Counted from the first letter of the stretch, positions 26,877-37,847 are shown. The stretch: DNA of 64,000 nucleotides from Enterobacter oligotrophicus (GCF_009176645.1 NZ_AP019007.1:2542001-2606000); one strand, 5' to 3'. Numbers and translations: made by a program. The notes: a model not told the origin generated them from the sequence alone.

Positions 26877-27620
26877 GTGAAAAAAATTATCTTACTGAGC
26901 CTGGTTGTCATCGCCCTCGCCGCTGGCGGCTGGTACTGGATGAAAGCGGGTAACCCGAATGCGTTGCGTCATATCGTCCTCGACCAGTGTCTGCCTGGTC
27001 AGCTGCAACACCGTAATCCTGCGCCGTGTGCGCAGGTGAAACCTGACGCAGGTTACGTGGTGTTCAAAGACCGCAACGGACCGCTGCAATACCTGCTGAT
27101 GCCGACCTACCGCATCAACGGCACTGAAAGCCCACTATTAACCGAGCCACATACGCCGAATTTCTTCTGGCTGGCGTGGCAGTCGCGCAGCTTTATGTCC
27201 CTGAAGCGTGGGTCCGAGGTGCCCGACAGCGCCATTTCGCTGACGATTAACTCCCCGACCGGCCGCACGCAGAATCATTTCCATATTCATATCTCCTGCC
27301 TGCGCCCTGACGTGCGCGAAAAACTGAATGCCTCTCAGGGGCAAATCAGCACCCAGTGGCTGCCTTTTCCGGGCGGACTGGAAGGGCATGAATATCTCGC
27401 CCGTCGTGTGACGGAAAATGAACTGGTGCAGCGCAGCCCGTTTATGATGCTGGCGGAAGAGGTGCCGGAAGCGCGCGACCATATGGGGCGCTTTGCGCTG
27501 GCAATGGCTCAGCAGTCGGACGGGTCGTTTATTTTGCTGGCGACCGAGCGCAATTTGCTGATGCTTAACCGCGCATCCGCTGAGGAATTACAGGATCATC
27601 AATGCCATATCCTGAAGTGA
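26877..27620 (+). CDS. cdh: CDP-diacylglycerol pyrophosphatase
   Basis: From GTG 26877, preceded by AGGGA, the protein has 247 residues and begins [21 protein letters not shown], an N-terminal membrane anchor. The HIT-like motif NHFHIHIS is near residue 140. It hydrolyses CDP-diacylglycerol to CMP and phosphatidate at the inner membrane. E. coli Cdh has 251 residues. A possible ATG 18 codons upstream would put charged residues before the anchor and lacks a ribosome site. Confidence 0.93.
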   Translation: MKKIILLSLVVIALAAGGWYWMKAGNPNALRHIVLDQCLPGQLQHRNPAPCAQVKPDAGYVVFKDRNGPLQYLLMPTYRINGTESPLLTEPHTPNFFWLAWQSRSFMSLKRGSEVPDSAISLTINSPTGRTQNHFHIHISCLRPDVREKLNASQGQISTQWLPFPGGLEGHEYLARRVTENELVQRSPFMMLAEEVPEARDHMGRFALAMAQQSDGSFILLATERNLLMLNRASAEELQDHQCHILK

Positions 27621-27693
27621 GCCCACCATAAATAGCGTTTACTCGTTCTGCCTGTCGCCGTAGACTTGCTGAAAAAACCGACAGGAGACAGGA

Positions 27694-28998
27694 ATGTCGC
27701 TCTGGTTAACTCACCCTCTGTTACTGCCTTCACTGATCGTTGGCGTCACCATTGTGTTATGGGCGACGTCACTGTTGCCGGAATTCATCACCGCGCTGCT
27801 GTTTTTTACGGCGGCGATGACCGCCAGAATTGCCCCGCCGGAGGTGATTTTTGGCGGCTTTGCCTCGTCTGCCTTCTGGCTGGTATTCAGCGGCTTTGTG
27901 CTTGGCGTGGCGATCCGTAAAACCGGTCTGGCCGACAGGGCTGCACGGGCTTTATCCGCAAAGCTCACTGACTCCTGGGTATTAATGGTCGCCAGCGTGG
28001 TGTTGCTGAGCTACGCCCTGGCGTTTGTGATGCCGTCGAACATGGGCCGCATTGCGCTGTTGATGCCCATCGTCGCGGCGATGGCAAAACGCGCCAGCAT
28101 TCCCGATGGATCGCGCGCCTGGTTTGGCCTCGCGCTGGCTGTCGGGTTCGGCACCTTCCAGCTTTCGGCCACTATTCTGCCTGCCAACGTGCCCAATCTG
28201 GTGATGAGCGGCGCGGCGGAAGGCTCATACGGTATCCACCTGAACTATGTGCCCTATCTGCTGCTGCACACGCCGGTGCTCGGTATCCTCAAGGGGTTGA
28301 TTCTGATTGGGTTGATCTGCTGGCTGTTTCCCGGCAGCCCGAAACCCGCGCGCGATCTCATGCCGTCAGAACCCATGGGGCGGGATGAAAAACGGCTCGC
28401 CTGGCTGCTGGCTGTCGTGCTGGTGATGTGGGTGACGGAGAGCTGGCACGGCGTTGGGCCTGCCTGGACGGGGCTGGCGGCGTCGGTCATTGTCATGCTG
28501 CCGCGCATCGGCTTTATCACTGGCGAAGAGTTTTCCACAGGCGTAAACATGCGCACCTGTATTTATGTGGCGGGCATTCTGGGGCTGGCGATTGTGGTGA
28601 CGCAAACCGGCATTGGCTCAGCCGTGGGTGAGGCGTTACTGCAGATTATGCCGCTGGATGCAGACAGACCGTTCACCAGCTTCCTGGCGCTGACGGGGAT
28701 CACCACGGCGCTCAACTTCATCATGACGGCCAACGGCGTTCCCGCGCTGTACACCACCCTGGCGCAGAGTTTTTCGGATGCTACCGGCTTCCCGCTGCTG
28801 TCGGTGATCATGATTCAGGTATTGGGGTATTCCACGCCGCTGCTGCCGTATCAGGCATCGCCGATTGTAGTGGCAATGGGGCTAGGGAAGGTGCCTGCAA
28901 GGGCGGGGATGCTGCTCTGTCTGGCGCTGGCAATCGCAACGTATCTGGTGCTGCTGCCGCTGGATTATCTGTGGTTTAGCGTACTGGGACGGCTGTAA
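27694..28998 (+). CDS. SLC13 (DASS) family anion permease
   Basis: The 434-residue integral membrane protein has about eleven helices. The conserved patterns resemble divalent-anion:sodium symporters (FVMPSNMGRIALLMPIVAAMA near 109 and ALNFIMTANGVPALYTTLA near 325, the two Ser/Asn-Thr-type hairpin regions). Substrates of the family include sulfate and di- or tricarboxylates. It lies between cdh and tpiA, where E. coli has no gene. ATG 27694 follows ACAGGAGACAGG. Nearby sbp makes an anion such as sulfate tempting, but this is weak inference. Confidence 0.8.
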   Translation: MSLWLTHPLLLPSLIVGVTIVLWATSLLPEFITALLFFTAAMTARIAPPEVIFGGFASSAFWLVFSGFVLGVAIRKTGLADRAARALSAKLTDSWVLMVASVVLLSYALAFVMPSNMGRIALLMPIVAAMAKRASIPDGSRAWFGLALAVGFGTFQLSATILPANVPNLVMSGAAEGSYGIHLNYVPYLLLHTPVLGILKGLILIGLICWLFPGSPKPARDLMPSEPMGRDEKRLAWLLAVVLVMWVTESWHGVGPAWTGLAASVIVMLPRIGFITGEEFSTGVNMRTCIYVAGILGLAIVVTQTGIGSAVGEALLQIMPLDADRPFTSFLALTGITTALNFIMTANGVPALYTTLAQSFSDATGFPLLSVIMIQVLGYSTPLLPYQASPIVVAMGLGKVPARAGMLLCLALAIATYLVLLPLDYLWFSVLGRL

Positions 28999-29002
28999 AA
29001 AA

Positions 29003-29069
29003 GCCCGGTGGCGCTGACGCTTACCGGGCCTACAGAACCGTAGGGCGGGTTAGCGAAGCGCCACCCGCC
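29003..29069. repeat. REP pair after the SLC13 permease gene
   Basis: GCCCGGTGGCG...ACCGGGC (29003-29029) and GGGCGGGTTAGCG...CACCCGCC (29043-29069) are oppositely oriented REP palindromes between convergent genes. Confidence 0.83.
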
Positions 29070-29079
29070 ACAAAAGCCA

Positions 29080-29847
29080 TTACGCCTGTTTAGCTGCTTC
29101 TGCTGCTTTAACGATCACCGCGAAAGCGTCCGCTTTCAGGGATGCGCCGCCAACCAGCGCGCCATCGATGTCTGGCTGGGTGAACAGCTCAGCAGCGTTG
29201 GATGCGTTTACGGAACCGCCGTACTGGATGATCACTTGCTCAGCCACTTTCGCGTCGGCTTTAGCAATGTGGTCACGGATAAATTTGTGAACCGCCTGAG
29301 CCTGCGCAGGGGTTGCAGATTTGCCGGTACCGATCGCCCAGACTGGCTCGTAAGCGATGACTGCGCCTTCGAACGCTGCCGCGCCCTGGGTTTTCAGCAC
29401 AGCGTCGATCTGACGTGCGCACACTTCTTCGGTTTTACCCGCTTCGTTTTCCGCTTCGGTTTCACCGATGCACAGAACCGGGATCAGACCCTGCTCTTTC
29501 AGCACGGCGAATTTCTTCGCGATAAATTCGTCGGATTCTTTGTGGTAGGTGCGACGCTCAGAGTGGCCGATGATGATGTATTTCGCGCCGATATCTTTCA
29601 GCATTTCAGCGGAGGTTTCACCGGTGAATGCGCCAGACAGGTTAACGTCAACGTTCTGCGCGCCCAGCACGATGTGGCTGCCGTCAGCGGCACGTTTAGC
29701 CAGATCCAGGTACATATCCGGCGGAGCGATAGCAACCGCGCAGCCAGTCACACCAGCCAGCTCTTTACGCAGGTTCGCAACCAGTTCGTTTACCATGTGG
29801 CGGCTGCCGTTCAGTTTCCAGTTACCCATCACTAAAGGATGTCGCAT
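29080..29847 (-). CDS. tpiA: Triose-phosphate isomerase
   Basis: The 255-residue protein equals E. coli TpiA. The catalytic Lys is in MGNWKLNGS, His95 in [10 protein letters not shown], and Glu167 in [12 protein letters not shown]. It interconverts DHAP and glyceraldehyde 3-phosphate. It links the DHAP from RhaD, from glycerol catabolism and from FsaB to glycolysis in this same window. Confidence 0.98.
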   Translation of the reverse strand: MRHPLVMGNWKLNGSRHMVNELVANLRKELAGVTGCAVAIAPPDMYLDLAKRAADGSHIVLGAQNVDVNLSGAFTGETSAEMLKDIGAKYIIIGHSERRTYHKESDEFIAKKFAVLKEQGLIPVLCIGETEAENEAGKTEEVCARQIDAVLKTQGAAAFEGAVIAYEPVWAIGTGKSATPAQAQAVHKFIRDHIAKADAKVAEQVIIQYGGSVNASNAAELFTQPDIDGALVGGASLKADAFAVIVKAAEAAKQA

Positions 29848-29958
29848 TTCAATTCTCCACGCTAAATAAGCGAATTAAGGAATATGGCCACCCTGACGGG
29901 CAGCATGGTCTGTGAATCAGTATAGAGATTTTCCCCTGAAAGGCTTTGCTTTTTGTCA

Positions 29959-30558
29959 TTAATTCGCCCCTCCAAGTGAGTCTGATAGTGCCAGCTTAAT
30001 CGGTTCAACAGCGAAGGTCAGGCCTTTTTCGCCATTATCTGCCACTACATAGCGAACGGCACCTTCCGTATCGGCGTAGTAACGCTTGTTTTTGCCCGCC
30101 GTCAGCAGTTTTTGCAGCTTTTGTTGGCTTTGCGCTTTTGTCAGCGCAGGCGTAAAGGCGCGCAGGACGGCGCTCATATACTCCAGCGCTTTCGCTTTTG
30201 CCGCTTTTTGCTCTGGCCCCTGAATTGGCAGCCAGGTAACCTGCATGCTTTTGATTTTTAACGTTCCACGCTCAAGTGCGGTTGAGGCGTACAGGTTCTC
30301 GTTAATCTTGCTGGCGGCGCGGGTGAGGGTCGGTGTATCGCGTGCGCTATCAATGGCGCGGAATTCTTCCAGCGGAAGCGTCGGGTTGTCTTTGTTGAAC
30401 GCTTCACGGAACTGGCTGATCGACTGATCGAACGACGGCGCACCTGCCAGCAGATACGGCGCGGTTGCCGGTGCGGTGGTTTCGGCGGCGTAAAGGGGAA
30501 AGCAGGCGCTGAGCGTTGTTAAACACAGCAAAAATGAGTAAGCCCAACGTTTCATCAA
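29959..30558 (-). CDS. yiiQ: DUF1454 family periplasmic protein YiiQ
   Basis: The 199-residue protein has a signal peptide (MMKRWAYSFLLCLTTLSACFPLYAAE). Its soluble remainder begins PATAPYLLAGAPSFDQSISQ and ends ALSDSLGGAN. Length and place beside tpiA match E. coli YiiQ, whose function is unknown. It is divergent from yiiR. Confidence 0.88.
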   Translation of the reverse strand: MMKRWAYSFLLCLTTLSACFPLYAAETTAPATAPYLLAGAPSFDQSISQFREAFNKDNPTLPLEEFRAIDSARDTPTLTRAASKINENLYASTALERGTLKIKSMQVTWLPIQGPEQKAAKAKALEYMSAVLRAFTPALTKAQSQQKLQKLLTAGKNKRYYADTEGAVRYVVADNGEKGLTFAVEPIKLALSDSLGGAN

Positions 30559-30667
30559 TATTGTCCCAGGCTGTAACTGTTCATGATTAAAACGATATCT
30601 GTCCGGCTTGTCAAAAGGTCACAACTCCAGGGTAAAATGCGCGCTATACGATAATAAGGAACCTTAC

Positions 30668-31087
30668 ATGACCATACAGCAGTGGTTGTTTTCATTCAAA
30701 GGGCGTATTGGACGCCGTGATTTCTGGATCTGGATGGTGACCTGGATTGTCGCCATGCTGCTTCTGTTTTTCGTTGCCTACAATGCGTGGCTGAGTACGC
30801 AAACGGCGGCGTTTGCACTGGTCTGCCTGCTTTGGCCAACCGCGGCGGTGGTGGTGAAACGTCTGCACGATCGCGGTCGTTCCGGCGCATGGGCATTTCT
30901 GATTATTCTGGCGTGGATGCTGGTGGCAGGGAACTGGTCGATACTGCCGTCCATCCTCCCCTGGGTTGTGGGCAGGCTGCTGCCGTCCGTGATCTTCGTG
31001 ATGATGGTTGTCGATCTGGGCGCGTTTATCGGCACCCAAAACGAAAACAAATACGGTAAAGACACCCTTGAGGTGAAGTACCGCTGA
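30668..31087 (+). CDS. yiiR: DUF805 family inner-membrane protein YiiR
   Basis: The 139-residue protein has the DUF805 pattern FKGRIGRRDFW near residues 10-20, KRLHDRGRSGAWAF at about 65-78, and four predicted membrane helices. Function is unknown. ATG 30668 follows AAGGAACC; the frame runs further upstream without a good site. The gene ends one base before the stop of the convergent fpr. In E. coli other small genes lie here. Confidence 0.88.
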   Translation: MTIQQWLFSFKGRIGRRDFWIWMVTWIVAMLLLFFVAYNAWLSTQTAAFALVCLLWPTAAVVVKRLHDRGRSGAWAFLIILAWMLVAGNWSILPSILPWVVGRLLPSVIFVMMVVDLGAFIGTQNENKYGKDTLEVKYR

Positions 31088-31834
31088 TCACCAGTAGTGT
31101 TCAGCGGTCATATGGCCCGGTCGGCGGCGAAGATGTTTCGTCATCTGCCGGGACTCCTTCAGAAGCTGCTGTGTATCTCTGACCATCTGTGGGTTGCCGC
31201 ACAGCATCACGTGGCTGGTTTCCGTATTCATCGGCAAGCCAACCGCCGCTTCCAGCGCACCACTTTCAATCAACGCCGGCACGCGCCCGGTCAGCGAGCC
31301 TGCTGCGGTTTCACGGCTGACCACGGTCTGGATTTTCAGCTTCCCGCCATACTGTTGTTCCAGTTCCTGCATCTGCGGAAGATAGCTTAAGTCTGCGGCG
31401 TAGCGCGCGGCGTGAACCAGCACGATATTTTTAAAACGCTCCAGGTCTTTGCCGTACTGGAGAATAGAGAGGTAAGGGCCGATGGCCGTACCGGTAGCCA
31501 GCATCCACAGGGTGTCGCAGTCCGGGATTTCGTCCAGCACAAAGAAACCTGCCGCTTCGCTCACAATCTGAACATCATCGCCCGGTTTCAGTGCGGCAAG
31601 GCGCGGGCTGAGTTTGCCGTCCGGGACGGTGACCAGATAGAACTCAAGGTCCGGATTATCCGGCGCGTTGACGTAAGAGTAGGCGCGCTGCACGCGTTCC
31701 CCATCGACATCCAGACCCAGCTTGGCGAATTGCCCGGCGGTAAATGGATGAACGGGAGCGTGAAGGGTGAGACTAAATAGCGCATCGGTCCAGAACTGTA
31801 CCTTTATGACTTTACCTGTTACCCAGTCCGCCAT
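31088..31834 (-). CDS. fpr: Ferredoxin(flavodoxin)-NADP+ reductase
   Basis: From ATG 31834 the product has 248 residues, as in E. coli Fpr, and begins MADWVTGKVIKVQFWTDALF. The FAD motif RAYSYVN is near 50 and the NADP motif GTAIGPYLS near 115; the C-terminus GHMTAEHYW is conserved. It passes electrons from NADPH to flavodoxin or ferredoxin in the cytoplasm and is a SoxRS member in E. coli. An ATG two codons upstream is also possible. Confidence 0.96.
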   Translation of the reverse strand: MADWVTGKVIKVQFWTDALFSLTLHAPVHPFTAGQFAKLGLDVDGERVQRAYSYVNAPDNPDLEFYLVTVPDGKLSPRLAALKPGDDVQIVSEAAGFFVLDEIPDCDTLWMLATGTAIGPYLSILQYGKDLERFKNIVLVHAARYAADLSYLPQMQELEQQYGGKLKIQTVVSRETAAGSLTGRVPALIESGALEAAVGLPMNTETSHVMLCGNPQMVRDTQQLLKESRQMTKHLRRRPGHMTAEHYW

Positions 31835-31931
31835 GACCATCTCCTGTGCTGAAATTCTATTTCTATCTTCCGTTCTTACCGGAGAGATTTCCAGCCCATT
31901 TGGGCCGGAAAGCTCAATCGATCAAACGGTT

Positions 31932-32942
31932 TTAAAGAATGTGCGTCTGCACGTCCGGGTCTTTGCGATCGAGATAGTGAATAGACTGAATGCGGCGAAT
32001 GGTGCGCGATTTACCGCGGATCAGCAGGGTTTCGGTGGTCGCCATGTTGCCCTTGCGGGTGATGCCGTCCAGCAGGTCGCCTTTAGTGATACCGGTTGCG
32101 GAGAAGACCACGTTATCGCTGCGCGCCATGTCGTTCAACGCGAGGACTTTATTCGCTTCGATGCCCATTGCTGCGCAGCGGGCAAGCTCGTCCTCACCGA
32201 TGCGACGGTTTTCTTCGCTGTCGCCTTTTACGTCATGACGGGCCAGCAGCCGCGCCTGCATGTCGCCGTCCAGCGCGCGGATCACCGCCGCAGAGACTAC
32301 CCCTTCCGGTGCGCCACCGATGCCGTAAAGCACGTCCACTTCGCTGTCTGGCATGCAGGTCAGAATCGAGGCGGCAACGTCGCCGTCCGGGATCGCAAAC
32401 ACGCGCACGCCGAGTTTTTGCATCTGCGCGATGGTGGCGTCGTGACGCGGTTTCGCCAGAATGGTGACGGTCAGCTCGCTGAGCGGTTTGTCCAGCGCGT
32501 TGGCTACATTGCGAAGGTTCTCTTCCAGCGGCAGGCTGAGGTCGATTGCGCCTTTCGCGCCAGGGCCGACAATCAGCTTTTCCATGTACATGTCCGGCGC
32601 GTTGAGGAAGCAGCCTTTATCACCCACGGCCAGCACCGCCAGCGCATTGGCCTGGCCCATCGCCGTCATGCGCGTGCCTTCGATCGGGTCGACGGCGATA
32701 TCCACGGCATCGCCTTTACCTGTCCCGACTCTTTCACCGATGTAGAGCATCGGCGCTTCGTCGATCTCGCCTTCGCCGATCACGATGGTGCCGTCGATGT
32801 TGACCTGGTTTAGCACAATGCGCATGGCATGGACGGCTGCGCCGTCTGCGGTATTTTTGTCGCCACGGCCGAGCCATTTATAGCCCGCCAGCGCGGCCGC
32901 TTCGGTGACGCGGGAAAACTCGATAGCAAGTTCACGTTTCAT
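31932..32942 (-). CDS. glpX: Class II fructose-1,6-bisphosphatase
   Basis: The 336-residue protein from ATG 32942 matches E. coli GlpX and begins MKRELAIEFSRVTEAAALAG. Motifs are IGEGEIDEAPM, DPIEGTRMTAMGQAN, and YGIGGAPEGVVSAAVIRALDG. It dephosphorylates fructose 1,6-bisphosphate in gluconeogenesis. It is last in the glpFKX operon, separated from glpK by a GC-rich palindrome. Confidence 0.97.
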   Translation of the reverse strand: MKRELAIEFSRVTEAAALAGYKWLGRGDKNTADGAAVHAMRIVLNQVNIDGTIVIGEGEIDEAPMLYIGERVGTGKGDAVDIAVDPIEGTRMTAMGQANALAVLAVGDKGCFLNAPDMYMEKLIVGPGAKGAIDLSLPLEENLRNVANALDKPLSELTVTILAKPRHDATIAQMQKLGVRVFAIPDGDVAASILTCMPDSEVDVLYGIGGAPEGVVSAAVIRALDGDMQARLLARHDVKGDSEENRRIGEDELARCAAMGIEANKVLALNDMARSDNVVFSATGITKGDLLDGITRKGNMATTETLLIRGKSRTIRRIQSIHYLDRKDPDVQTHIL

Positions 32943-33022
32943 GGGGTACTCGTACAATCAAAAGGAATTGCACGAAGTTTATCACAGAGTGGGGAGGGGT
33001 GAGGGGGCCGGCGCGGTCTGAG

Positions 33023-33056
33023 CCCCTCACCCTAACCCTCTCCCCAGGGGAGAGGG
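33023..33056. repeat. GC-rich palindrome, family copy 5, between glpK and glpX
   Basis: CCCCTCACCCTAA precedes CCCTCTCCCC-A-GGGGAGAGGG (33036-33056). Inside the glpFKX operon it may separate expression of glpK from glpX. Confidence 0.83.
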
Positions 33057-33065
33057 AATATATGA

Positions 33066-34595
<1,530 letters not shown>

Positions 34596-35441
34596 TTACA
34601 GCGAGGCTTTTTGTTGTGCGGCGGAAGATGTTTCCTTCTCCTCTTCCACACAGGTGTCGCACGGTAAGTGGCGACCAATCAGTTTGCGATAGCCAAATGC
34701 CCCCAGCGCAGCCCCTACGATCGGCCCGAACAGCGGTACGAGGAAGTAAGGTATGTCTTTGCCGCCGGTGAAGGCAACGTCGCCCCAACCCGCAACGAAG
34801 GCGAAGGTTTTCGGACCCAGGTCACGCGCCGGGTTCATCGCAAAGCCCGTCAGCGGGCCCATTGATGCGCCGATCACGGCAATCAGTAAGCCAATCAGCA
34901 GTGGAGCCAGCGGGCCACGCGGAATACCGTTGCCATCGTCGGTCAGCGCCAGTATGGTGCCCATCAGAATAGCGGTAATCACCATTTCAACCGCGAAGGC
35001 CTGCACAAAATTGATATGCGGGTTCGGATAAGTGGAGAAAATACCGGCCAGATCCAGACTTTCGACGCTGCCGCGCAGCATATGATGCGTCTGTTCGAAG
35101 TCGATGAAAAGATTGTAATAAAGCCCGTAAACTAACGCCGCTGCGCAAAACGCGCCGGCAAATTGAGAAATAATGAAAGGAACAACTTTGCGTCCGTCGA
35201 AGCACGCGAACAGCCACAGCGCGATGGTCACCGCCGGGTTAAGATGTGCACCAGACACGCCTGCAGTCAGGTAGATGGCCATTGCCACGCCCAGACCCCA
35301 GATGATACTGATTTCCCACTGCCCAAAACTGGCACCCGCCACTTTCAGTGCAGCGACACAGCCCACTCCGAAGAATATCAACAACCCAGTACCAAGGAAC
35401 TCGGCAATGCACTGGCCTTTTAAGGTTGATGTCTGACTCAT
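34596..35441 (-). CDS. glpF: Glycerol facilitator (aquaglyceroporin)
   Basis: The 281-residue protein (E. coli length) has six helices and the two aquaporin NPA motifs: SGAHLNPAVTIAL near 68 and GFAMNPARDLG near 203, the latter with Arg as selectivity residue. It conducts glycerol across the inner membrane. It is first in glpFKX; a GlpR-type operator lies about 85 bases upstream. Confidence 0.97.
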   Translation of the reverse strand: MSQTSTLKGQCIAEFLGTGLLIFFGVGCVAALKVAGASFGQWEISIIWGLGVAMAIYLTAGVSGAHLNPAVTIALWLFACFDGRKVVPFIISQFAGAFCAAALVYGLYYNLFIDFEQTHHMLRGSVESLDLAGIFSTYPNPHINFVQAFAVEMVITAILMGTILALTDDGNGIPRGPLAPLLIGLLIAVIGASMGPLTGFAMNPARDLGPKTFAFVAGWGDVAFTGGKDIPYFLVPLFGPIVGAALGAFGYRKLIGRHLPCDTCVEEEKETSSAAQQKASL

Positions 35442-35840
35442 AATCGGAATCCTGAAAAAATTGAATGTTTATTGTTAACATGGCCGCCCGTGACAACCAC
35501 GATGTCCTGTAGACATAGTGTTAATTTATCGTTAACGAGCAAAAACGAGAAATATCGAAATCAAAATGTGTGGTCTGCGTCAATAAAATGAGCGTTTTCG
35601 CGCCATAAAGCACATTTTTGCATCAGCGCCGGAGTGTGAGCTGAATCATTTCATTAACGAATGAGTTAACAATTTAGGGGTATATGCCGCGAACGCACCA
35701 GGACGAGGCCGAAAAGTGTTGCAAACCGCGATCTGCGTGGCATGCCGCTGGACAGGCGCGACTGCGCTCCATACAATCGGAACATATGTTGTGCGCGTTT
35801 ACGTTAAAGCGTCGCCTTGCAATTCAGGAGAGGTAGGATC
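35442..35840. promoter_or_regulatory. glpF-zapB divergent intergenic region
   Basis: This 399-base, AT-rich gap has no convincing gene. It holds the glpFKX promoter with a GlpR-like operator (listed) and the zapB promoter. TGTGAGCTGAATCATTT near 35635 is a weak CRP-like match. The zapB side includes a ribosome site GGAGAGG at about 35828. Confidence 0.6.
35525..35543 (-). promoter_or_regulatory. GlpR operator-like site
   Basis: On the minus strand TTTGCTCGTTAACGATAAA fits the GlpR consensus WATKYTCGWWAWCGMWAW with one mismatch, including the core TCGTTAACGA. It is placed to repress glpFKX. Confidence 0.65.
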
Positions 35841-36080
35841 ATGTCTTTAGAAGTGTTTGAGAAACTGGAATCGAAAGTACAGCAGGCGATTGACACCATC
35901 ACGCTGCTGCAAATGGAAATTGAAGAGCTGAAAGAGAAGAACAATTCCTTATCTCAGGAAGTTCAGAACGCCCAGCACAGCCGTGAAGAACTGGAGCGCG
36001 AAAACAACCAGCTGCGCGAGCAGCAGAACGGTTGGCAGGATCGCCTGCAGGCGCTGCTGGGACGTATGGAAGAGGTGTAA
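35841..36080 (+). CDS. zapB: Cell-division coiled-coil protein ZapB
   Basis: The 79-residue protein begins [19 protein letters not shown] and is a single heptad-rich coiled coil, as in E. coli ZapB. It assembles in the Z-ring through ZapA and helps link it to MatP. ATG 35841 follows GGAGAGGTAGGATC; the frame extends eight codons upstream but those include the ribosome site. A strong terminator follows. Confidence 0.96.
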   Translation: MSLEVFEKLESKVQQAIDTITLLQMEIEELKEKNNSLSQEVQNAQHSREELERENNQLREQQNGWQDRLQALLGRMEEV

Positions 36081-36094
36081 TTCTGAATTCGTAC

Positions 36095-36123
36095 AAAAGG
36101 CATCCTTAATGGATGCCTTTTTT
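36095..36123 (+). terminator. zapB terminator
   Basis: AAAAGGCATCC-TTAAT-GGATGCCTTTT is an eleven-base stem with T-run, 14 bases after the zapB stop. It also marks the left border of the two-gene islet. Confidence 0.93.
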
Positions 36124-36172
36124 GTTATGGGGGAATATTATCGCTCAACATGTTGTTCTCAAGGAATGCGAG

Positions 36173-36841
36173 ATGACAAAACGAAGCGATATTATCGATA
36201 ATACTGGCCGCTATATTACTCGCGATACTCCAAAAGGTCTTGTCTATACAGAAAATCTGGGATGGATCGATCTTGGGCATGCTAATCCAACAGGAGCCGA
36301 AAGGCTATGGCAGCAAATAATGATGCCTCACGGCGGAGACGACACCTGGTTCGAAGTTAATTATCATCAGAGTATGTCAATTAATTTTGCTGGAACAGGC
36401 ATTACTACCGGTATATACAGAAGATTTTTAGTCCGTCGAGGGCTTAGTGAACATGTTTTAAAGGGGGTGGCACTAGCTATATTCATGGGGACATCTCACC
36501 AGTTTGAGTCGGTGCAGGACTTCTGGCCCTATGTTGTTTTTACTGACAGCGGATATAGTGCTGAAGATCTTGTTTCAAATTTATTTGGTTTTTGTCAGGC
36601 AGTTAACTATGCGGATTATACTGCTTTTCTGCATATATGCCCGAAAGAGAAAGCGTACCGGATTTGGGATCACTATGGTCCTGTTGGTGAATACAAAAAT
36701 AAAAGCCTACTTCCTCTTCTTTTCCCAGATCCTCTGGAAAAAACAAGTAACCTCAAACCTTATCAGGGAAGGTTGCCCGCATTCATGAGTTCGATAACTC
36801 CTGTGGCAAGCCCAGCGTATGTTCGTGAGTTTAGCTTATGA
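36173..36841 (+). CDS. Uncharacterised protein, DUF4056-like
   Basis: The 222-residue protein begins MTKRSDIIDNTGRYITRDTP. The spelling GLVYTENLGWIDLGHANP near the start, VALAIFMGTSHQFESVQ near the middle and FTDSGYSAEDLVSNLFGF resemble, from memory, the DUF4056 family of unknown function. No signal peptide or membrane helix is clear. ATG 36173 follows AAGGAATGCGAG; an in-frame ATG at 36113 lies within the zapB terminator and is rejected. Composition is AT-richer than its neighbours. The stop overlaps the next gene (ATGA), so the two form a coupled pair, probably acquired. Confidence 0.65.
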   Translation: MTKRSDIIDNTGRYITRDTPKGLVYTENLGWIDLGHANPTGAERLWQQIMMPHGGDDTWFEVNYHQSMSINFAGTGITTGIYRRFLVRRGLSEHVLKGVALAIFMGTSHQFESVQDFWPYVVFTDSGYSAEDLVSNLFGFCQAVNYADYTAFLHICPKEKAYRIWDHYGPVGEYKNKSLLPLLFPDPLEKTSNLKPYQGRLPAFMSSITPVASPAYVREFSL

Positions 36842-37233
36842 AGATTTTTAAGCTATTAATATTTTGGGTTTTTATTATTACTATAGGGGCCGGGTACATA
36901 TTTCTGGCAGCTCGAACTTTTGTACCAGAACGTTATACGCAAGATGATTTTTTTCGTTACCAACTGATGACTCCAAAAGTTCTTAAAAGTGCCCCGAGGG
37001 TATCAAACCAATGGTATTTCCTTAGTCAAACAGATGAGGGAAGTGGATTAAGATCGAATGAGATAGTTTTTACCAATATAGAGGAAAGCGATGTTGGTTC
37101 ACTCATCGAACAGCTTGATGCCTGGATAAACAATTATCCGCAACGCCACGAAATGATGAGTGTTTCGGTAGAGAAATCAAACGGACAGCTGGGGATACGA
37201 GTTATTCACTATGATATGGATGAAAATAAATAA
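36838..37233 (+). CDS. Uncharacterised membrane-anchored protein, partner of the upstream gene
   Basis: The 131-residue protein has one N-terminal membrane helix (MKIFKLLIFWVFIITIGAGYIF) and an outer-facing domain of about 105 residues with no cysteine. I do not recognise a family. It overlaps the upstream gene by four bases and ends inside the left arm of a 15-base stem terminator. The gene is notably AT-rich, unlike the surrounding backbone. Its job is unknown; topology suggests the domain faces the periplasm. Confidence 0.65.
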   Translation: MKIFKLLIFWVFIITIGAGYIFLAARTFVPERYTQDDFFRYQLMTPKVLKSAPRVSNQWYFLSQTDEGSGLRSNEIVFTNIEESDVGSLIEQLDAWINNYPQRHEMMSVSVEKSNGQLGIRVIHYDMDENK

Positions 37234-37267
37234 AAGAAGGCCATCTGTACACCAGATGGCCTTCTTT
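37233..37267. terminator. Bidirectional terminator between islet and rraA
   Basis: AAAGAAGGCCATCTG-TACAC-CAGATGGCCTTCTTT is a perfect 15-base stem with A and T ends, fit to stop transcription of the islet and of the convergent rraA. It starts on the last base of the upstream stop codon. Confidence 0.93.
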
Positions 37268-37269
37268 CG

Positions 37270-37755
37270 CTACTCAATATCCAGCGGATCTTCGGAAAGG
37301 ATAATACCGGTGTTATCAGCGTAAAGATGATCGCCGGAGAAGAAGGTCACGCCGCCGAAATTCACGCGCACGTCGCTTTCGCCAATGCCATCACCCGCCG
37401 CGCCAACCGGAATGGCCGCGATGGCCTGAATGCCGATATCCAGGTCTTCCAGATCGTCCACCTGGCGCACGGAGCCGTAGACCACAATCCCTTCCCACTC
37501 ATTCTGGACGGCAATTCCGGCCAGTTCAGCATCAATCAATGCACGGCGCACGGAACCACCGCCGTCGATCACCAGAACGCGGCCACGGCCGTTCTGTTCG
37601 AGCAGATCGTACAGCAACCCGTTATCCTCGAAACATTTCACCGTGATGATTTGCCCGCCAAACGACGACCGCCCACCAAAGTTGGAGAACAGCGGTTCAA
37701 CGACGTTGACATCTTCCTGGTAGATGTCACAAAGCTCGGAGGTATCGTATTTCAT
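37270..37755 (-). CDS. rraA: Ribonuclease E activity regulator RraA
   Basis: The 161-residue protein equals E. coli RraA (formerly MenG). It begins [20 protein letters not shown] and has [16 protein letters not shown] and [17 protein letters not shown]. It binds RNase E and the degradosome helicases and inhibits RNA processing. It follows menA in the same direction. Confidence 0.96.
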   Translation of the reverse strand: MKYDTSELCDIYQEDVNVVEPLFSNFGGRSSFGGQIITVKCFEDNGLLYDLLEQNGRGRVLVIDGGGSVRRALIDAELAGIAVQNEWEGIVVYGSVRQVDDLEDLDIGIQAIAAIPVGAAGDGIGESDVRVNFGGVTFFSGDHLYADNTGIILSEDPLDIE

Positions 37756-37847
37756 AGGTTTAACGCTCTGTTGCTGCGAATGTGTTCAGTATATCGTGCG
37801 AAATGCGTTGTTGGCAAAATCATCAATTGTTAATTGATATTTGTCAG

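Noticed and set aside
36113..36172. N-terminal extension of the islet gene to ATG 36113
   Set aside because: That ATG lies in the stem of the zapB terminator, and a better ribosome site precedes ATG 36173.
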